Source: Planctomycetota bacterium (GTDB lineage Bacteria > Planctomycetota > Phycisphaerae > UBA1845 > CAIVHJ01). From it: 25,187 bases of DNA. The position numbers were made by a program, and so were the translations under genes. Below are positions 1 to 7,458 of this stretch, in pieces. Numbering within the stretch: position 1 is the stretch's first letter; every line of letters starts with the position of its first letter. The notes beneath the pieces are model-generated. The model ran no database searches. It worked only from the letters and a program-made list of their open reading frames with translations, and was not told the origin of the DNA. The stretch lies in assembly GCA_022573485.1 (NCBI GenBank), contig JACZTW010000012.1:1-25187 (forward strand). Direction: 5' to 3'.

Positions 1-2
1 TC

Positions 3-1001
3 AGCCCGCTGACAGGTTTTGTCGGCGAAAAGGACTTCAATAGTATTTGTGACACAATGAGGCTCGCCAACGGCGTGGCTTGGCCGATTCCTGTCACGTG
101 CAGCGTGGACGAAAAGACCGCCGCCGGCATCGATGTCGGCCAGCGTCTCTCGCTCCGTGACGACGATGGCAAACTGCTGGCTGTATTGGCTGTCGAAGAG
201 AAATACAAATACGACAAGGCCAAGGAAGCCAAGGAAGTCTACAAGACCGACTCGACCGAGCATCCGGGGGTGGCGGTGCTGATGAAGCAGGGCGACGTTT
301 GCCTCGGCGGCCCGATCGAGGTCATGCCCGATGCCTTCACTCCGTCTTTCCCCGAGAATCAACTGACGCCCGCTCAAACGCGCGCCGAGTTCGTCAAGCG
401 CGACTGGAACACCGTGGTCGGTTTCCAGACGCGCAATCCGATCCACCGAGCCCACGAGTACTTGACCAAGTGTGCTCTGGAGATCTGTGACGGTTTGCTG
501 ATCCATCCGTTGGTCGGACAAACGCAGGCCGGCGACATTCCCGCCGACGTGCGGATGAGCTGCTACCAGAAGCTGATGACCGATTATTACCAGCCGAATC
601 ACGTGATGCTGTCCGTGTTGCCGGCGGCGATGCGCTATGCCGGTCCGCGTGAAGCGATTCTGCACGCGCTGATCCGCCAGAACTACGGCTGCACACATTT
701 CATCGTCGGCCGCGACCACGCCGGCGTGGGCAAGTACTACGGCACCTACGACGCCCAGCAGATTTTCAACGAGTTCAAGCCCGGCGAGATGGCCATTACC
801 ACGCTCAATTTCGAGCACGCCAGTTGGTGCAAAAAGTGCGAAGGAATGGTCTCTAACAAGACCTGCCCGCATCCGGGCGAAGACAAGATCTTCCTGTCCG
901 GCACGAAAGTTCGCGAGATGCTGAACAACGGCGAGCGCCCGCCGATGGAGTTCACGCGCCCGGAAGTCGCCGACCTCTTGATCGCCGCCTTTAAGAATTG
1001 A
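3..1001 (+). CDS. sat: Sulfate adenylyltransferase (ATP sulfurylase), 5' end outside the window
   Basis: Makes adenosine 5'-phosphosulfate and pyrophosphate from ATP and sulfate, the first step of sulfate activation in the cytoplasm. The frame is open from base 3 with no start, and its first residues (SPLTGFVGEKDF) match an internal stretch of the family, so the ATG at 57 is an internal methionine and roughly 50-60 N-terminal residues are missing. The ATP/sulfate site QTRNPIHRAHE lies near base 430, GRDHAGVG near base 710, and SGTKVREML near the C-terminus. A cysteine/histidine cluster (WCKKCEGM...KTCPH) is the zinc-binding type found in bacterial homo-oligomeric enzymes. The C-terminus is a normal sat end with no APS-kinase fusion. 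A PAP-phosphatase-like gene follows downstream, consistent with assimilatory sulfate activation, although direction of the reaction cannot be read from sequence. Confidence 0.96.
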   Translation, partial: SPLTGFVGEKDFNSICDTMRLANGVAWPIPVTCSVDEKTAAGIDVGQRLSLRDDDGKLLAVLAVEEKYKYDKAKEAKEVYKTDSTEHPGVAVLMKQGDVCLGGPIEVMPDAFTPSFPENQLTPAQTRAEFVKRDWNTVVGFQTRNPIHRAHEYLTKCALEICDGLLIHPLVGQTQAGDIPADVRMSCYQKLMTDYYQPNHVMLSVLPAAMRYAGPREAILHALIRQNYGCTHFIVGRDHAGVGKYYGTYDAQQIFNEFKPGEMAITTLNFEHASWCKKCEGMVSNKTCPHPGEDKIFLSGTKVREMLNNGERPPMEFTRPEVADLLIAAFKN

Positions 1002-1048
1002 GCGCTTCACTCGGTTTCCCGTGTTTGTGAACGCGGCGGCATGAAGCA

Positions 1049-1229
1049 AGGAAATCTGGCCACAAAGACACCAAGACACGAAGAAAAGAAAGAATGGAGA
1101 ACGGAAATCGGGCAAGCCAAAGCAATGTTTGGGATTGTTTGCTTGAAGCAGGAGCCGTTTGTTTCATTCTCCATTCCTGATTCTTGGTGCCTTTGTGTCT
1201 TCGTGGCCTAATCAACGTGAGCAATACAA
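1049..1229. repeat. MITE-like element, copy A
   Basis: Fills the sat-to-phosphoesterase gap. The left arm starts at about 1058 (GGCCACAAAGACACCAAG) and the right arm ends at about 1208 (TTGGTGCCTTTGTGTCTT followed by CGTGGCC). The arms are imperfect inverted repeats, and an inner pair (GAATGGAGA near 1091, TCTCCATTC near 1169) extends the fold. Sequence similar to copies B and C continues to about 1229 (GAGCAATAC), right up to the GTG start of the next gene. The central part differs from B and C. There is no coding capacity. Confidence 0.75.
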
Positions 1230-2228
1230 GTGAAGGATATCCCGCCTGATTTGGTGGCGAGCTTGACGGCGAGTCCCCCGCCGCTGATCGCGGGGCACGT
1301 TACGCCCGACGCCGACTGTCTCAGCTCGATGTTCGCACTGGCCAAAGGCATCGAGCAAGTGACCGAACAGCCGGTGCTCTGCGCCCTGCCCGAGGGTTCG
1401 CTTTCAAAGAAACTCGCGTTTCTGGTCGATCTGGCGGAGGCCAATATTGCGGGATTGCGTGCGTGTCGCGAGGCAAAGCTGCTCGCCGTCTGCGACACTG
1501 CCAAGGAGCGCCGCGTCAATTTGCCCGATGAGATGCGTACGGAACTAAAGAACGGCCGACGCATCATCAACATCGACCATCATGCCTCCAGTACGATGTT
1601 CGGGGACATTAACTACGTCGATGAGCACGCCAGCAGCACCGCCGAACTGATCTATCGCGTGTTCAAGCACGCCGGCTGGGAGTTGACGCCGACCATCGCC
1701 ACATTGTTATGCACGGGCATTCATGCCGATACCGTGGGCTTCTCGCTGGCCAACACGCGTGCGGCAACCTTCGAAGCGGCGGCCGATCTGCTCACGCACG
1801 GCGCCGACCTCGCATTGATCGGCGATCGGCTGTGGCGCTGGCAAAGCGACGACGAGTTCCAGTTGCGGCGTATCGTGTACCAAAACACCCGTCTGAGCGA
1901 CAGCGGCCGAATCGCCTACAGCACCGCCACCTATGAGGAAATCACCGGCTGCGGCTGCACCGCTGCGGATATCGACGACCAAGTCGAGATTCCCCGCTCG
2001 CTCGCCGGCGCCCGGATTACGATCCTGTTCACCGAAGGCCGGAAAGGTCACGTGCGAATCAACCTACGGGGAAAGGGCGATGTGCCGGTGCTCGATCTTG
2101 CTCAGCGCATCGACGGCGGCGGGCATCACACAGCGGCCGGAGCGATTATGACGGGTACGGTGGACGACGCTGTCGCCCGCCTCATTCCACTGACGGAAGA
2201 GTATCTGGACGAGCACGAACCCCACTGA
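1230..2228 (+). CDS. DHH/DHHA1 phosphoesterase, NrnA-like (nanoRNase / PAP phosphatase)
   Basis: A 332-residue cytoplasmic metal-dependent phosphoesterase. The N-terminal DHH domain shows HVTPDADC (H23, D27, D29), VCDTAK (D89) and the name-giving DHH at 116-118 (IDHHAS), followed by GIHADTVGF. The C-terminal DHHA1 substrate-binding domain shows IDGGGHHTAAGA near residue 305. Length and order match NrnA, which degrades 2-5 nt RNA and dephosphorylates 3'-phosphoadenosine 5'-phosphate. The start is GTG, with only a weak upstream GTGAG. The initiation region abuts repeat copy A. The next gene follows after 11 bases. Position after sat favours a role in PAP removal, which is inference; RNA substrates are equally possible. 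Confidence 0.88.
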   Translation: MKDIPPDLVASLTASPPPLIAGHVTPDADCLSSMFALAKGIEQVTEQPVLCALPEGSLSKKLAFLVDLAEANIAGLRACREAKLLAVCDTAKERRVNLPDEMRTELKNGRRIINIDHHASSTMFGDINYVDEHASSTAELIYRVFKHAGWELTPTIATLLCTGIHADTVGFSLANTRAATFEAAADLLTHGADLALIGDRLWRWQSDDEFQLRRIVYQNTRLSDSGRIAYSTATYEEITGCGCTAADIDDQVEIPRSLAGARITILFTEGRKGHVRINLRGKGDVPVLDLAQRIDGGGHHTAAGAIMTGTVDDAVARLIPLTEEYLDEHEPH

Positions 2229-2239
2229 GAAAAGATATC

Positions 2240-3634
2240 GTGGTGTCAGAAATCAAGCGCGTTGCCGTTTTTGGATTGGATTGTGCAGAGCCGTCGCTGA
2301 TGTTCGAGCGCTGGGCGGACTTGCTGCCCCACACGCGGCGACTGATGGCGTCGGGCACCTACGGCCCGCTGACTTCTTCCATGCCGCCCATCACGGTGCC
2401 GGCGTGGTCCTGCATGGCCTCCAGCAAAGATCCCGGCACGCTGGGCATCTATGGATTTCGCAACCGCAAGGACCACACCTACGACGGCCTGACCATCGCG
2501 ACCTCGCGTGCCGTGCGCGAGCCGCGCCTGTGGGACATCCTCTCGCAGCGCGGCCGGGACAACATCATCGTCGGCGTGCCCGGCACGTTTCCAATCACCA
2601 ATCCGCCCCGCGGCTGTATGATCACGAGTTTCCTCACGCCGGACATCAATTCCGATTACACGCATCCGGCAGAGTTGAAGCAAGAGATCGCCGATCTCGT
2701 GGGCGAGTACATGGTGGACGTCCGGGGCTTTCGCACCGACAACAAGCAATGGCTTCTCGATCAAATCTACGAGATGACCGACAAGCGTTTCGCGGTCGTC
2801 AAGATGCTGCTGGAATCCCGGCCCTGGGATTTGTTCTGGATGGTCGAAATGGGCCACGATCGCGTTCATCACGGCTTCTGGCAATACATGGACCCGTCGC
2901 ATCACCGTCATGTGCCGGGCAATGAATTTGAAAACGCCATCCGCGATTACTATGTACACGTCGATAAGCTGATCGGCGAGGTGCTGGATGTGATTGACTT
3001 GGACACCACCGCCGTATGGATGGTCAGCGATCACGGAGCCAAGTGTATGGTCGGCGGGTTCTGCTTCAATCAATGGCTGATCGAGCAGGGCTATCTTGTG
3101 CTCAAGCAGCCGGTCGACGGTGTGACGAAGTGCAGTGTCGATATGATTGACTGGCCTCGGACGCGCGTGTGGGGCGAGGGCGGGTACTACGGCCGATGCT
3201 TCATCAACGTCACAGGCCGAGAGCCGCAGGGAACCGTGGACCGCGCCGAGTATGAGAGTCTGCGCGATGAACTGGTCCTCAAGCTCGGCGAACTCGTCGA
3301 TCACCAAGGCGCCCCGATGGGCACAGCCGCCTACAAGCCGAACGAAATCTATCGTCAAGTGAACGGCGTGGCGCCGGATTTGGTCGTCATATTTGGCGAG
3401 TTGCGATGGCGGAGCGTGGGCTCAGTTGGCCATCCGAGCGTCTACGTCTTTGAGAACGATACGGGACCGGACGACGCCAATCATGCGCAAGAGGGTCTGT
3501 ATGCCTATGCGCATCCGTCGCTGCCCGCGCGAGGCCGCGTGGCCGGCCCTACGCTTTACGATGTGGCGCCGACGATCCTCAAGATGCTGGGCGAACCCGT
3601 GCCGCAGGACATGCAAGGGCAACCCTTGATTTGA
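2240..3634 (+). CDS. Type I phosphodiesterase / nucleotide pyrophosphatase-like (alkaline phosphatase superfamily)
   Basis: A 464-residue protein with the alkaline-phosphatase-superfamily layout. The N-terminal VFGLDCAEPS supplies the first metal aspartate, PPITVPAWSCMAS supplies the likely threonine nucleophile near residue 53, MGHDRVHHGFW in the middle and VSDHGAKCM supply Asp/His ligands, and HAQEGLYAYAH near the C-terminus supplies the last His. No signal peptide is visible, so it is probably cytoplasmic. GTG starts at 2240 and 2243 are both possible. It lies 11 bases behind the DHH phosphoesterase and is likely cotranscribed. Relatives hydrolyse nucleotide, phosphonate or sulfate esters. 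The true substrate is unknown; the operon hints at a nucleotide or sulfonucleotide ester. Confidence 0.82.
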   Translation: MVSEIKRVAVFGLDCAEPSLMFERWADLLPHTRRLMASGTYGPLTSSMPPITVPAWSCMASSKDPGTLGIYGFRNRKDHTYDGLTIATSRAVREPRLWDILSQRGRDNIIVGVPGTFPITNPPRGCMITSFLTPDINSDYTHPAELKQEIADLVGEYMVDVRGFRTDNKQWLLDQIYEMTDKRFAVVKMLLESRPWDLFWMVEMGHDRVHHGFWQYMDPSHHRHVPGNEFENAIRDYYVHVDKLIGEVLDVIDLDTTAVWMVSDHGAKCMVGGFCFNQWLIEQGYLVLKQPVDGVTKCSVDMIDWPRTRVWGEGGYYGRCFINVTGREPQGTVDRAEYESLRDELVLKLGELVDHQGAPMGTAAYKPNEIYRQVNGVAPDLVVIFGELRWRSVGSVGHPSVYVFENDTGPDDANHAQEGLYAYAHPSLPARGRVAGPTLYDVAPTILKMLGEPVPQDMQGQPLI

Positions 3635-3650
3635 GAGAGGAAGTTGTCGG

Positions 3651-3848
3651 CCGGAATTTCTTGCCACCAAGACACCAAGACACAAAGAAAAGAACGAAAA
3701 GTGTTCGTCACAACGATATCAGCCGATGACCAATGAAACAAATTATTACAAACTGTTTACGTCTGAGATAAGCAACAAAACGGTATAACATCTTCATCTT
3801 GGTGCCTTTGTGTCTTCGTGGCAAAAACAACCTGACAAATACGGGTTC
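3651..3848. repeat. MITE-like element, copy B
   Basis: Lies between the phosphodiesterase and HAD genes. The core runs from about 3663 (GCCACCAAGACACCAAG) to 3822 (TTGGTGCCTTTGTGTCTT then CGTGGC). Its interior is clearly homologous to copy C: both contain CGATATCAGCC, then ATGAAA, then ACTGTTTACGTCTGAGAT and a TATAAC string. Similarity continues a little beyond both arms (GGAATTTCT on the left, CAACCTGACAAATACG on the right). No ORF of note. Confidence 0.8.
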
Positions 3849-3852
3849 GTGT

Positions 3853-3876
3853 ACTGACTGAGAACTGACAACTGAT
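3853..3876. repeat. Short iterated tract (ACTGA-type)
   Basis: Three to four degenerate iterations of an ACTGAC/ACTGAG unit (ACTGACTGAGAACTGACA...) immediately right of repeat copy B and upstream of the HAD gene. Same style as the tracts at 4744, 9093 and 24549. Confidence 0.5.
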
Positions 3877-3887
3877 TCGGAATCCAC

Positions 3888-4715
3888 ATGTACTTTCCGC
3901 AAGTGCTCAGACCGAGGCCCATCCTGTTCGATCTGGGCGATACGCTCCTGAACCACATCACCACCAATCCCCTTCCCTATTTCAAGGAAGGCGTCCGGCT
4001 GGCCTATGATTTCATCTCGGAACAGTCACATGCCCTACCGCCGTACAAGAAATTTCACGCTGCTGTGCGGCGTTCCTACTTCTGCGCGTTCCTGAAGGCG
4101 ACATTGCTCCGCCGGGAACTCGATCTGCACACCAGCCTGGTCCGGCTATCCGAAAGTCTGTCGCTGCCCAGTGATCACGACTTCGTGATGGCCTTCGGGG
4201 AGCGGCTTTATCGACCCATGAAGCGATTGGGCGCGATCGAAGAGGGCGTGCACGCCGTGCTCGACAGGCTGGTCGCGCAGGGCCATCCGCTCGGCATCGT
4301 GTCGAACACCAATGTTCCCGCCCCGATGCTCGATCAGCATCTGGAGGAAGTGGATTTGCTCAGGTATTTTCCGGTGCGCGTCTATTCGTGCGACGTCGGC
4401 GTGCGCAAGCCGCGAGCGGCGATGTTCCTGCCGGCGCTGCGGGCGCTGAACTGCAAGCCGCAACATACGCTCTTCGTTGGCGACAAGCCCAGCCTGGACA
4501 TTCGAGGCGCCGGCCGCCTCGGCATGATCACCGTGCTGAAAGTTCGAGTGGGCAAACCGCCGAGGAGCCGCTACCGACCCGACCATGTGATCAAACACTT
4601 GACGGAATTGCCCGGGCTCCTGGATAAGATCTCCTGGCAGTGTCCGGAAACGCCGCCTCTCTTGCCGCAAAGTGAGTTCCCCGCGCGCCGCTTTCTGCCC
4701 CGTCCGGCCATATAG
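3888..4715 (+). CDS. HAD-superfamily hydrolase
   Basis: A 275-residue haloacid-dehalogenase-type phosphatase. Motif I is ILFDLGDTL with catalytic D15 and D18. Motif II is the serine/threonine of IVSNTN. Motif III is the lysine of GVRKPRAAMF. Motif IV is LFVGDKPSLDIRGA. The segment between motifs I and II is helical, as in C1-capped subfamily I enzymes such as phosphoglycolate or pyrophosphatase-type HADs. The C-terminal 40 residues are a basic, proline-rich extension without known function. The ATG at 3888 has GGA six bases upstream and is the natural start. Flanked by repeats on both sides, so it is probably a single-gene unit. Substrate not predictable. Confidence 0.87.
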   Translation: MYFPQVLRPRPILFDLGDTLLNHITTNPLPYFKEGVRLAYDFISEQSHALPPYKKFHAAVRRSYFCAFLKATLLRRELDLHTSLVRLSESLSLPSDHDFVMAFGERLYRPMKRLGAIEEGVHAVLDRLVAQGHPLGIVSNTNVPAPMLDQHLEEVDLLRYFPVRVYSCDVGVRKPRAAMFLPALRALNCKPQHTLFVGDKPSLDIRGAGRLGMITVLKVRVGKPPRSRYRPDHVIKHLTELPGLLDKISWQCPETPPLLPQSEFPARRFLPRPAI

Positions 4716-4733
4716 CCCCGGGCATGCCCGGGG
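4716..4733. repeat. Perfect 18-base palindrome, possible terminator stem
   Basis: CCCCGGGCATGCCCGGGG starts directly after the TAG stop of the HAD gene. It can form a 7-bp stem with a CATG loop. No T-run follows, so it would be an atypical terminator; it could equally be a dispersed palindromic repeat. Confidence 0.5.
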
Positions 4734-4743
4734 TCTTGCGGCC

Positions 4744-4777
4744 CACTGAGGACTGAGGACTGAGGACTGAGTGCTGG
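4744..4777. repeat. Tandem 7-base tract (ACTGAGG)
   Basis: Three exact ACTGAGG units followed by ACTGAGTGCTGG, ending exactly at the aat start codon. The start region itself (ATGCTGAGC) continues the pattern, so the tract seems to have contributed the translation-initiation sequence of aat. Confidence 0.7.
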
Positions 4778-5392
4778 ATGCTGAGCATGGTTGAAGAACT
4801 CAAGCCGGAAATCCTGCTGAGCGCGTACGCCAATGGCATTTTCCCAATGGCCGATGAGCAGGACGAGATCCGCTGGTACAGCCCCGATCCCCGGGCCGTT
4901 ATCGAGCTGGACCGTTTCAAGATTTCGCGTAGCCTCAGGCAGCGCATCCGCTCCGCCGAGGCGGACCGAAGCGGGTTCGAGATTCGCTACAACACTTGTT
5001 TCGAGCGCGTGATGCGTCGTTGCGCGGACCGCGAGGACGGCACCTGGATCTCGCGGGACATCATTGAAAGCTACGGTCGTCTGCACGAATTGGGTCACGC
5101 CCACAGCGTCGAGACGTTCTACGGCGAGGAACTGGCCGGCGGGCTCTATGGCGTCAGTTTGGGCGGGGCCTTTTTTGGCGAGTCCATGTTCACCGACCCG
5201 CCGCGGCGGGACGGATCCAAGCTGGCGCTGGTGGCGCTCGTCGAGCGAATGCAGGAACGCCGTATGACTCTGCTCGACATCCAGTTCCTCACGCCGCACT
5301 TGAAACGCTTCGGAGCCGTCGAAATCTCGCGGGATGAGTATCTCCGACGACTCGAATCGGCTGTGCAGCTCGAGACTTCTTTCATCAATTGA
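4778..5392 (+). CDS. aat: Leucyl/phenylalanyl-tRNA--protein transferase
   Basis: Transfers Leu or Phe from aminoacyl-tRNA to proteins with N-terminal Arg or Lys, marking them for ClpS/ClpAP under the N-end rule; cytoplasmic. The 204 residues match the usual length of the compact enzymes. Diagnostic stretches are AYANGIFPMADE near residue 20, IRWYSPDPRAVI near 35, GTWISRDIIESY near 90 and the core GGLYGVSLGGAFFGESMF near 130. The start at 4778 lies in the 7-base repeat tract; a second ATG at 4787 is an alternative. The gene ends about 100 bases before the likely start of the DUF115 gene. Confidence 0.95.
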   Translation: MLSMVEELKPEILLSAYANGIFPMADEQDEIRWYSPDPRAVIELDRFKISRSLRQRIRSAEADRSGFEIRYNTCFERVMRRCADREDGTWISRDIIESYGRLHELGHAHSVETFYGEELAGGLYGVSLGGAFFGESMFTDPPRRDGSKLALVALVERMQERRMTLLDIQFLTPHLKRFGAVEISRDEYLRRLESAVQLETSFIN

Positions 5393-5490
5393 CGGCGTCG
5401 GCGCGGCGCCGGCGATTATGGTGGCCGGGTTGTTCTGAGTGTGCTAGCATGCCCGCACACACGGAGAGTACCCGCAGTCGCGGGCAGACC

Positions 5491-7458
5491 ATGCAAGACC
5501 AATGCACCATGTCGGAATCAGAAACGCACCCAGCGCTGGACAACACGCTTTTCGTCAGGAACATGAAAGAACTGTGGCGCTTCGATCCCGTCGTGGCGCT
5601 GGAGTTGGATCGCATCGACGACAAAGACCTTCCGCCGGTCGAACAAACCAAGACCGAGGCCGTAACGCTGCGCCGCACCACGCCGGACGGACGGGAAATC
5701 TACCTGCACAGCCGCTACAACCCCATCGCCGAAGCAGAGAAATGGGCGGCCAACGCGATCGAAGAAGACAAGTTTTGCTACATCGTCGAAGGGTTCGGCC
5801 TGGGCTACCACATCAAGGAGCTGTTTCAACAATTGACCGGCGACGTCATTGTCGCGGTCATCGAGCCGGATCTGCACGCGTTGCGGTTGGCACTGACGCA
5901 TGTGGATTTCACCGAGGAAATCGAGAGCAAGTGCCTGGTGATGCTCACGCGACCGGACAAGAGCCACGTACACCAGCGTTTGGAGCCCTATCAGGCGTAT
6001 ATCTTGATGGGCGCGAAGATCGTCAGCCACCAGCCTTCCGTGCAGATTTCGAGTGCGTTTTTTCACGACATGCAGACGCTGTGCCTGGCGTTCATCGAGT
6101 ACACCAAGACGGCGGTGGTCACGCTGGTGACCAACGCGCAAACCACCTGCCGCAACGTCGCCAACAACTTTGCGACCTATCTATCGACACCGCCGATCGA
6201 CGAACTGCGATCCCGATTTTCGGGCTTCCCCGCGATCCTCGTGTCCGCCGGGCCTTCGTTGAAGAAAAACATGCACCACTTGGCGGACGCCAAGGGCAAA
6301 GCCGTTATCATCGCCGTGCAGTCCACGCTCAAACCGCTCTTCGCCGCCGGCATCGTGCCGGATTTCGTCTGCTCGCTCGATTATCACGAACTCTCGCGCC
6401 AGTTCTACGAAGGCATTGATGATTTTCAAGATGTGCATTTGGTCGCGGAGCCCAAAGCGCATCATTCCGTTATTGATGCGTTCGGCGGGCCGGTGAGTTT
6501 GTTGAGCAGCAGTTTTGCCCAGACTTGTTTGGCCGATGCGCACCGTTCACGCGACGGCCTGCGCGCCGGAGCGTCGGTGGCCCATCTGGCCTTCTATCTG
6601 GCAGAGTACATGGAGTGCAATCCGATCGTCATGGTCGGCCAGGATCTGGCCCTGACCGATCACGTCTACCATGCGCCCGGAATGCCGATCCACGAAGTTT
6701 GGCAGAGCGAGCTGAATCGTTTCTGCACGATGGAAATGAAGGAATGGGAGCGCATCGTCCGGAGCAAGCCGATGCTGCGGAAGATCAAGAACTGCGACGG
6801 CGACGACGTTTACACCGAAGATTTGATGTTCAACTATTTGGAGCAGTTCGAGAAGGATATCGCACGGTCTTCCACCCGGATCATCGACGCCACCGAGGGC
6901 GGAGCTCGGATCCAGGGCTCCGAATTGATGACTTTGCGTGAGGTCATCGGCCAATACTGCACGCGGCCGATCGATTCGGCGCTGTTCGCGTACCGCCGCC
7001 GCAAGCCGTGGTTCGATTCTGCACCACTCGATGCCGGACGCGTTCAAATCGAAGCGCGCCTCGATGAAATAAGCAAGATTGAGCTTCTGTGCGATGAGAC
7101 GATGGAAACGCTCGACGAACTCAAGGCGCTCGTCGATCAGCCGACCGAATTCAACAAGAAGATCAAGAAAGTCGATCGCCTGCGTCTCAAGGTTCGCGAG
7201 CACCAACGAGCTTATTCGATCATCCAAGCGGGCGCCCAGCTTGCGGAGTTTCGCAAGTTCTCCGCAGACCAGCGACTGAAAGCCTCCGGAGCGGAGGGCA
7301 AGGAGCGGGCTCGCAAGCAACTCGATCGCGACCAAGAGTTCGTTCGCGCGATGAAAGCGGATGCCGAGCGCATGCGAATCATTCTGGAGAACGCGCAGCA
7401 GCGGATCCGGCAGAAAATGGATCACTTCGCGAGCGTGGAGGAATCCTCAGCCACATGA
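5491..7458 (+). CDS. DUF115 / Maf-like protein (MptE-like fold), probable protein glycosylation factor
   Basis: About 655 residues. The central block near residues 245-330 (AILVSAGPSLKKN, then VQSTLKPLFAAGIVPDF) is the DUF115 signature shared by motility accessory factors, which move nonulosonic acids onto flagellin, and by the pterin pyrophosphokinase MptE. VMVGQDLALTDHVYH follows near residue 385. The last 130 residues are charged and likely coiled coil. The open frame reaches back to a TTG at 5389 touching the aat stop, but the ATGs at 5449, 5491 or 5509 are better; 5491 is chosen without a strong ribosome site. Its stop overlaps the next ATG (ATGA). The neighbouring neuB/neuC genes support a glycosyltransferase role, which is inference. 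Confidence 0.83.
   Translation: MQDQCTMSESETHPALDNTLFVRNMKELWRFDPVVALELDRIDDKDLPPVEQTKTEAVTLRRTTPDGREIYLHSRYNPIAEAEKWAANAIEEDKFCYIVEGFGLGYHIKELFQQLTGDVIVAVIEPDLHALRLALTHVDFTEEIESKCLVMLTRPDKSHVHQRLEPYQAYILMGAKIVSHQPSVQISSAFFHDMQTLCLAFIEYTKTAVVTLVTNAQTTCRNVANNFATYLSTPPIDELRSRFSGFPAILVSAGPSLKKNMHHLADAKGKAVIIAVQSTLKPLFAAGIVPDFVCSLDYHELSRQFYEGIDDFQDVHLVAEPKAHHSVIDAFGGPVSLLSSSFAQTCLADAHRSRDGLRAGASVAHLAFYLAEYMECNPIVMVGQDLALTDHVYHAPGMPIHEVWQSELNRFCTMEMKEWERIVRSKPMLRKIKNCDGDDVYTEDLMFNYLEQFEKDIARSSTRIIDATEGGARIQGSELMTLREVIGQYCTRPIDSALFAYRRRKPWFDSAPLDAGRVQIEARLDEISKIELLCDETMETLDELKALVDQPTEFNKKIKKVDRLRLKVREHQRAYSIIQAGAQLAEFRKFSADQRLKASGAEGKERARKQLDRDQEFVRAMKADAERMRIILENAQQRIRQKMDHFASVEESSAT

Noticed and set aside
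2246..3358. 370-codon minus-strand open frame opposite the phosphodiesterase gene
   Set aside because: A shadow of a GC-rich coding frame; His/Asp/Val-rich with no recognisable motif, while the plus strand has clear superfamily motifs.
5388..5425. TTGACG followed by GATTAT upstream of the DUF115 gene as a promoter
   Set aside because: Spacing is 19 bases and TTGACG overlaps the aat stop; too weak to list.
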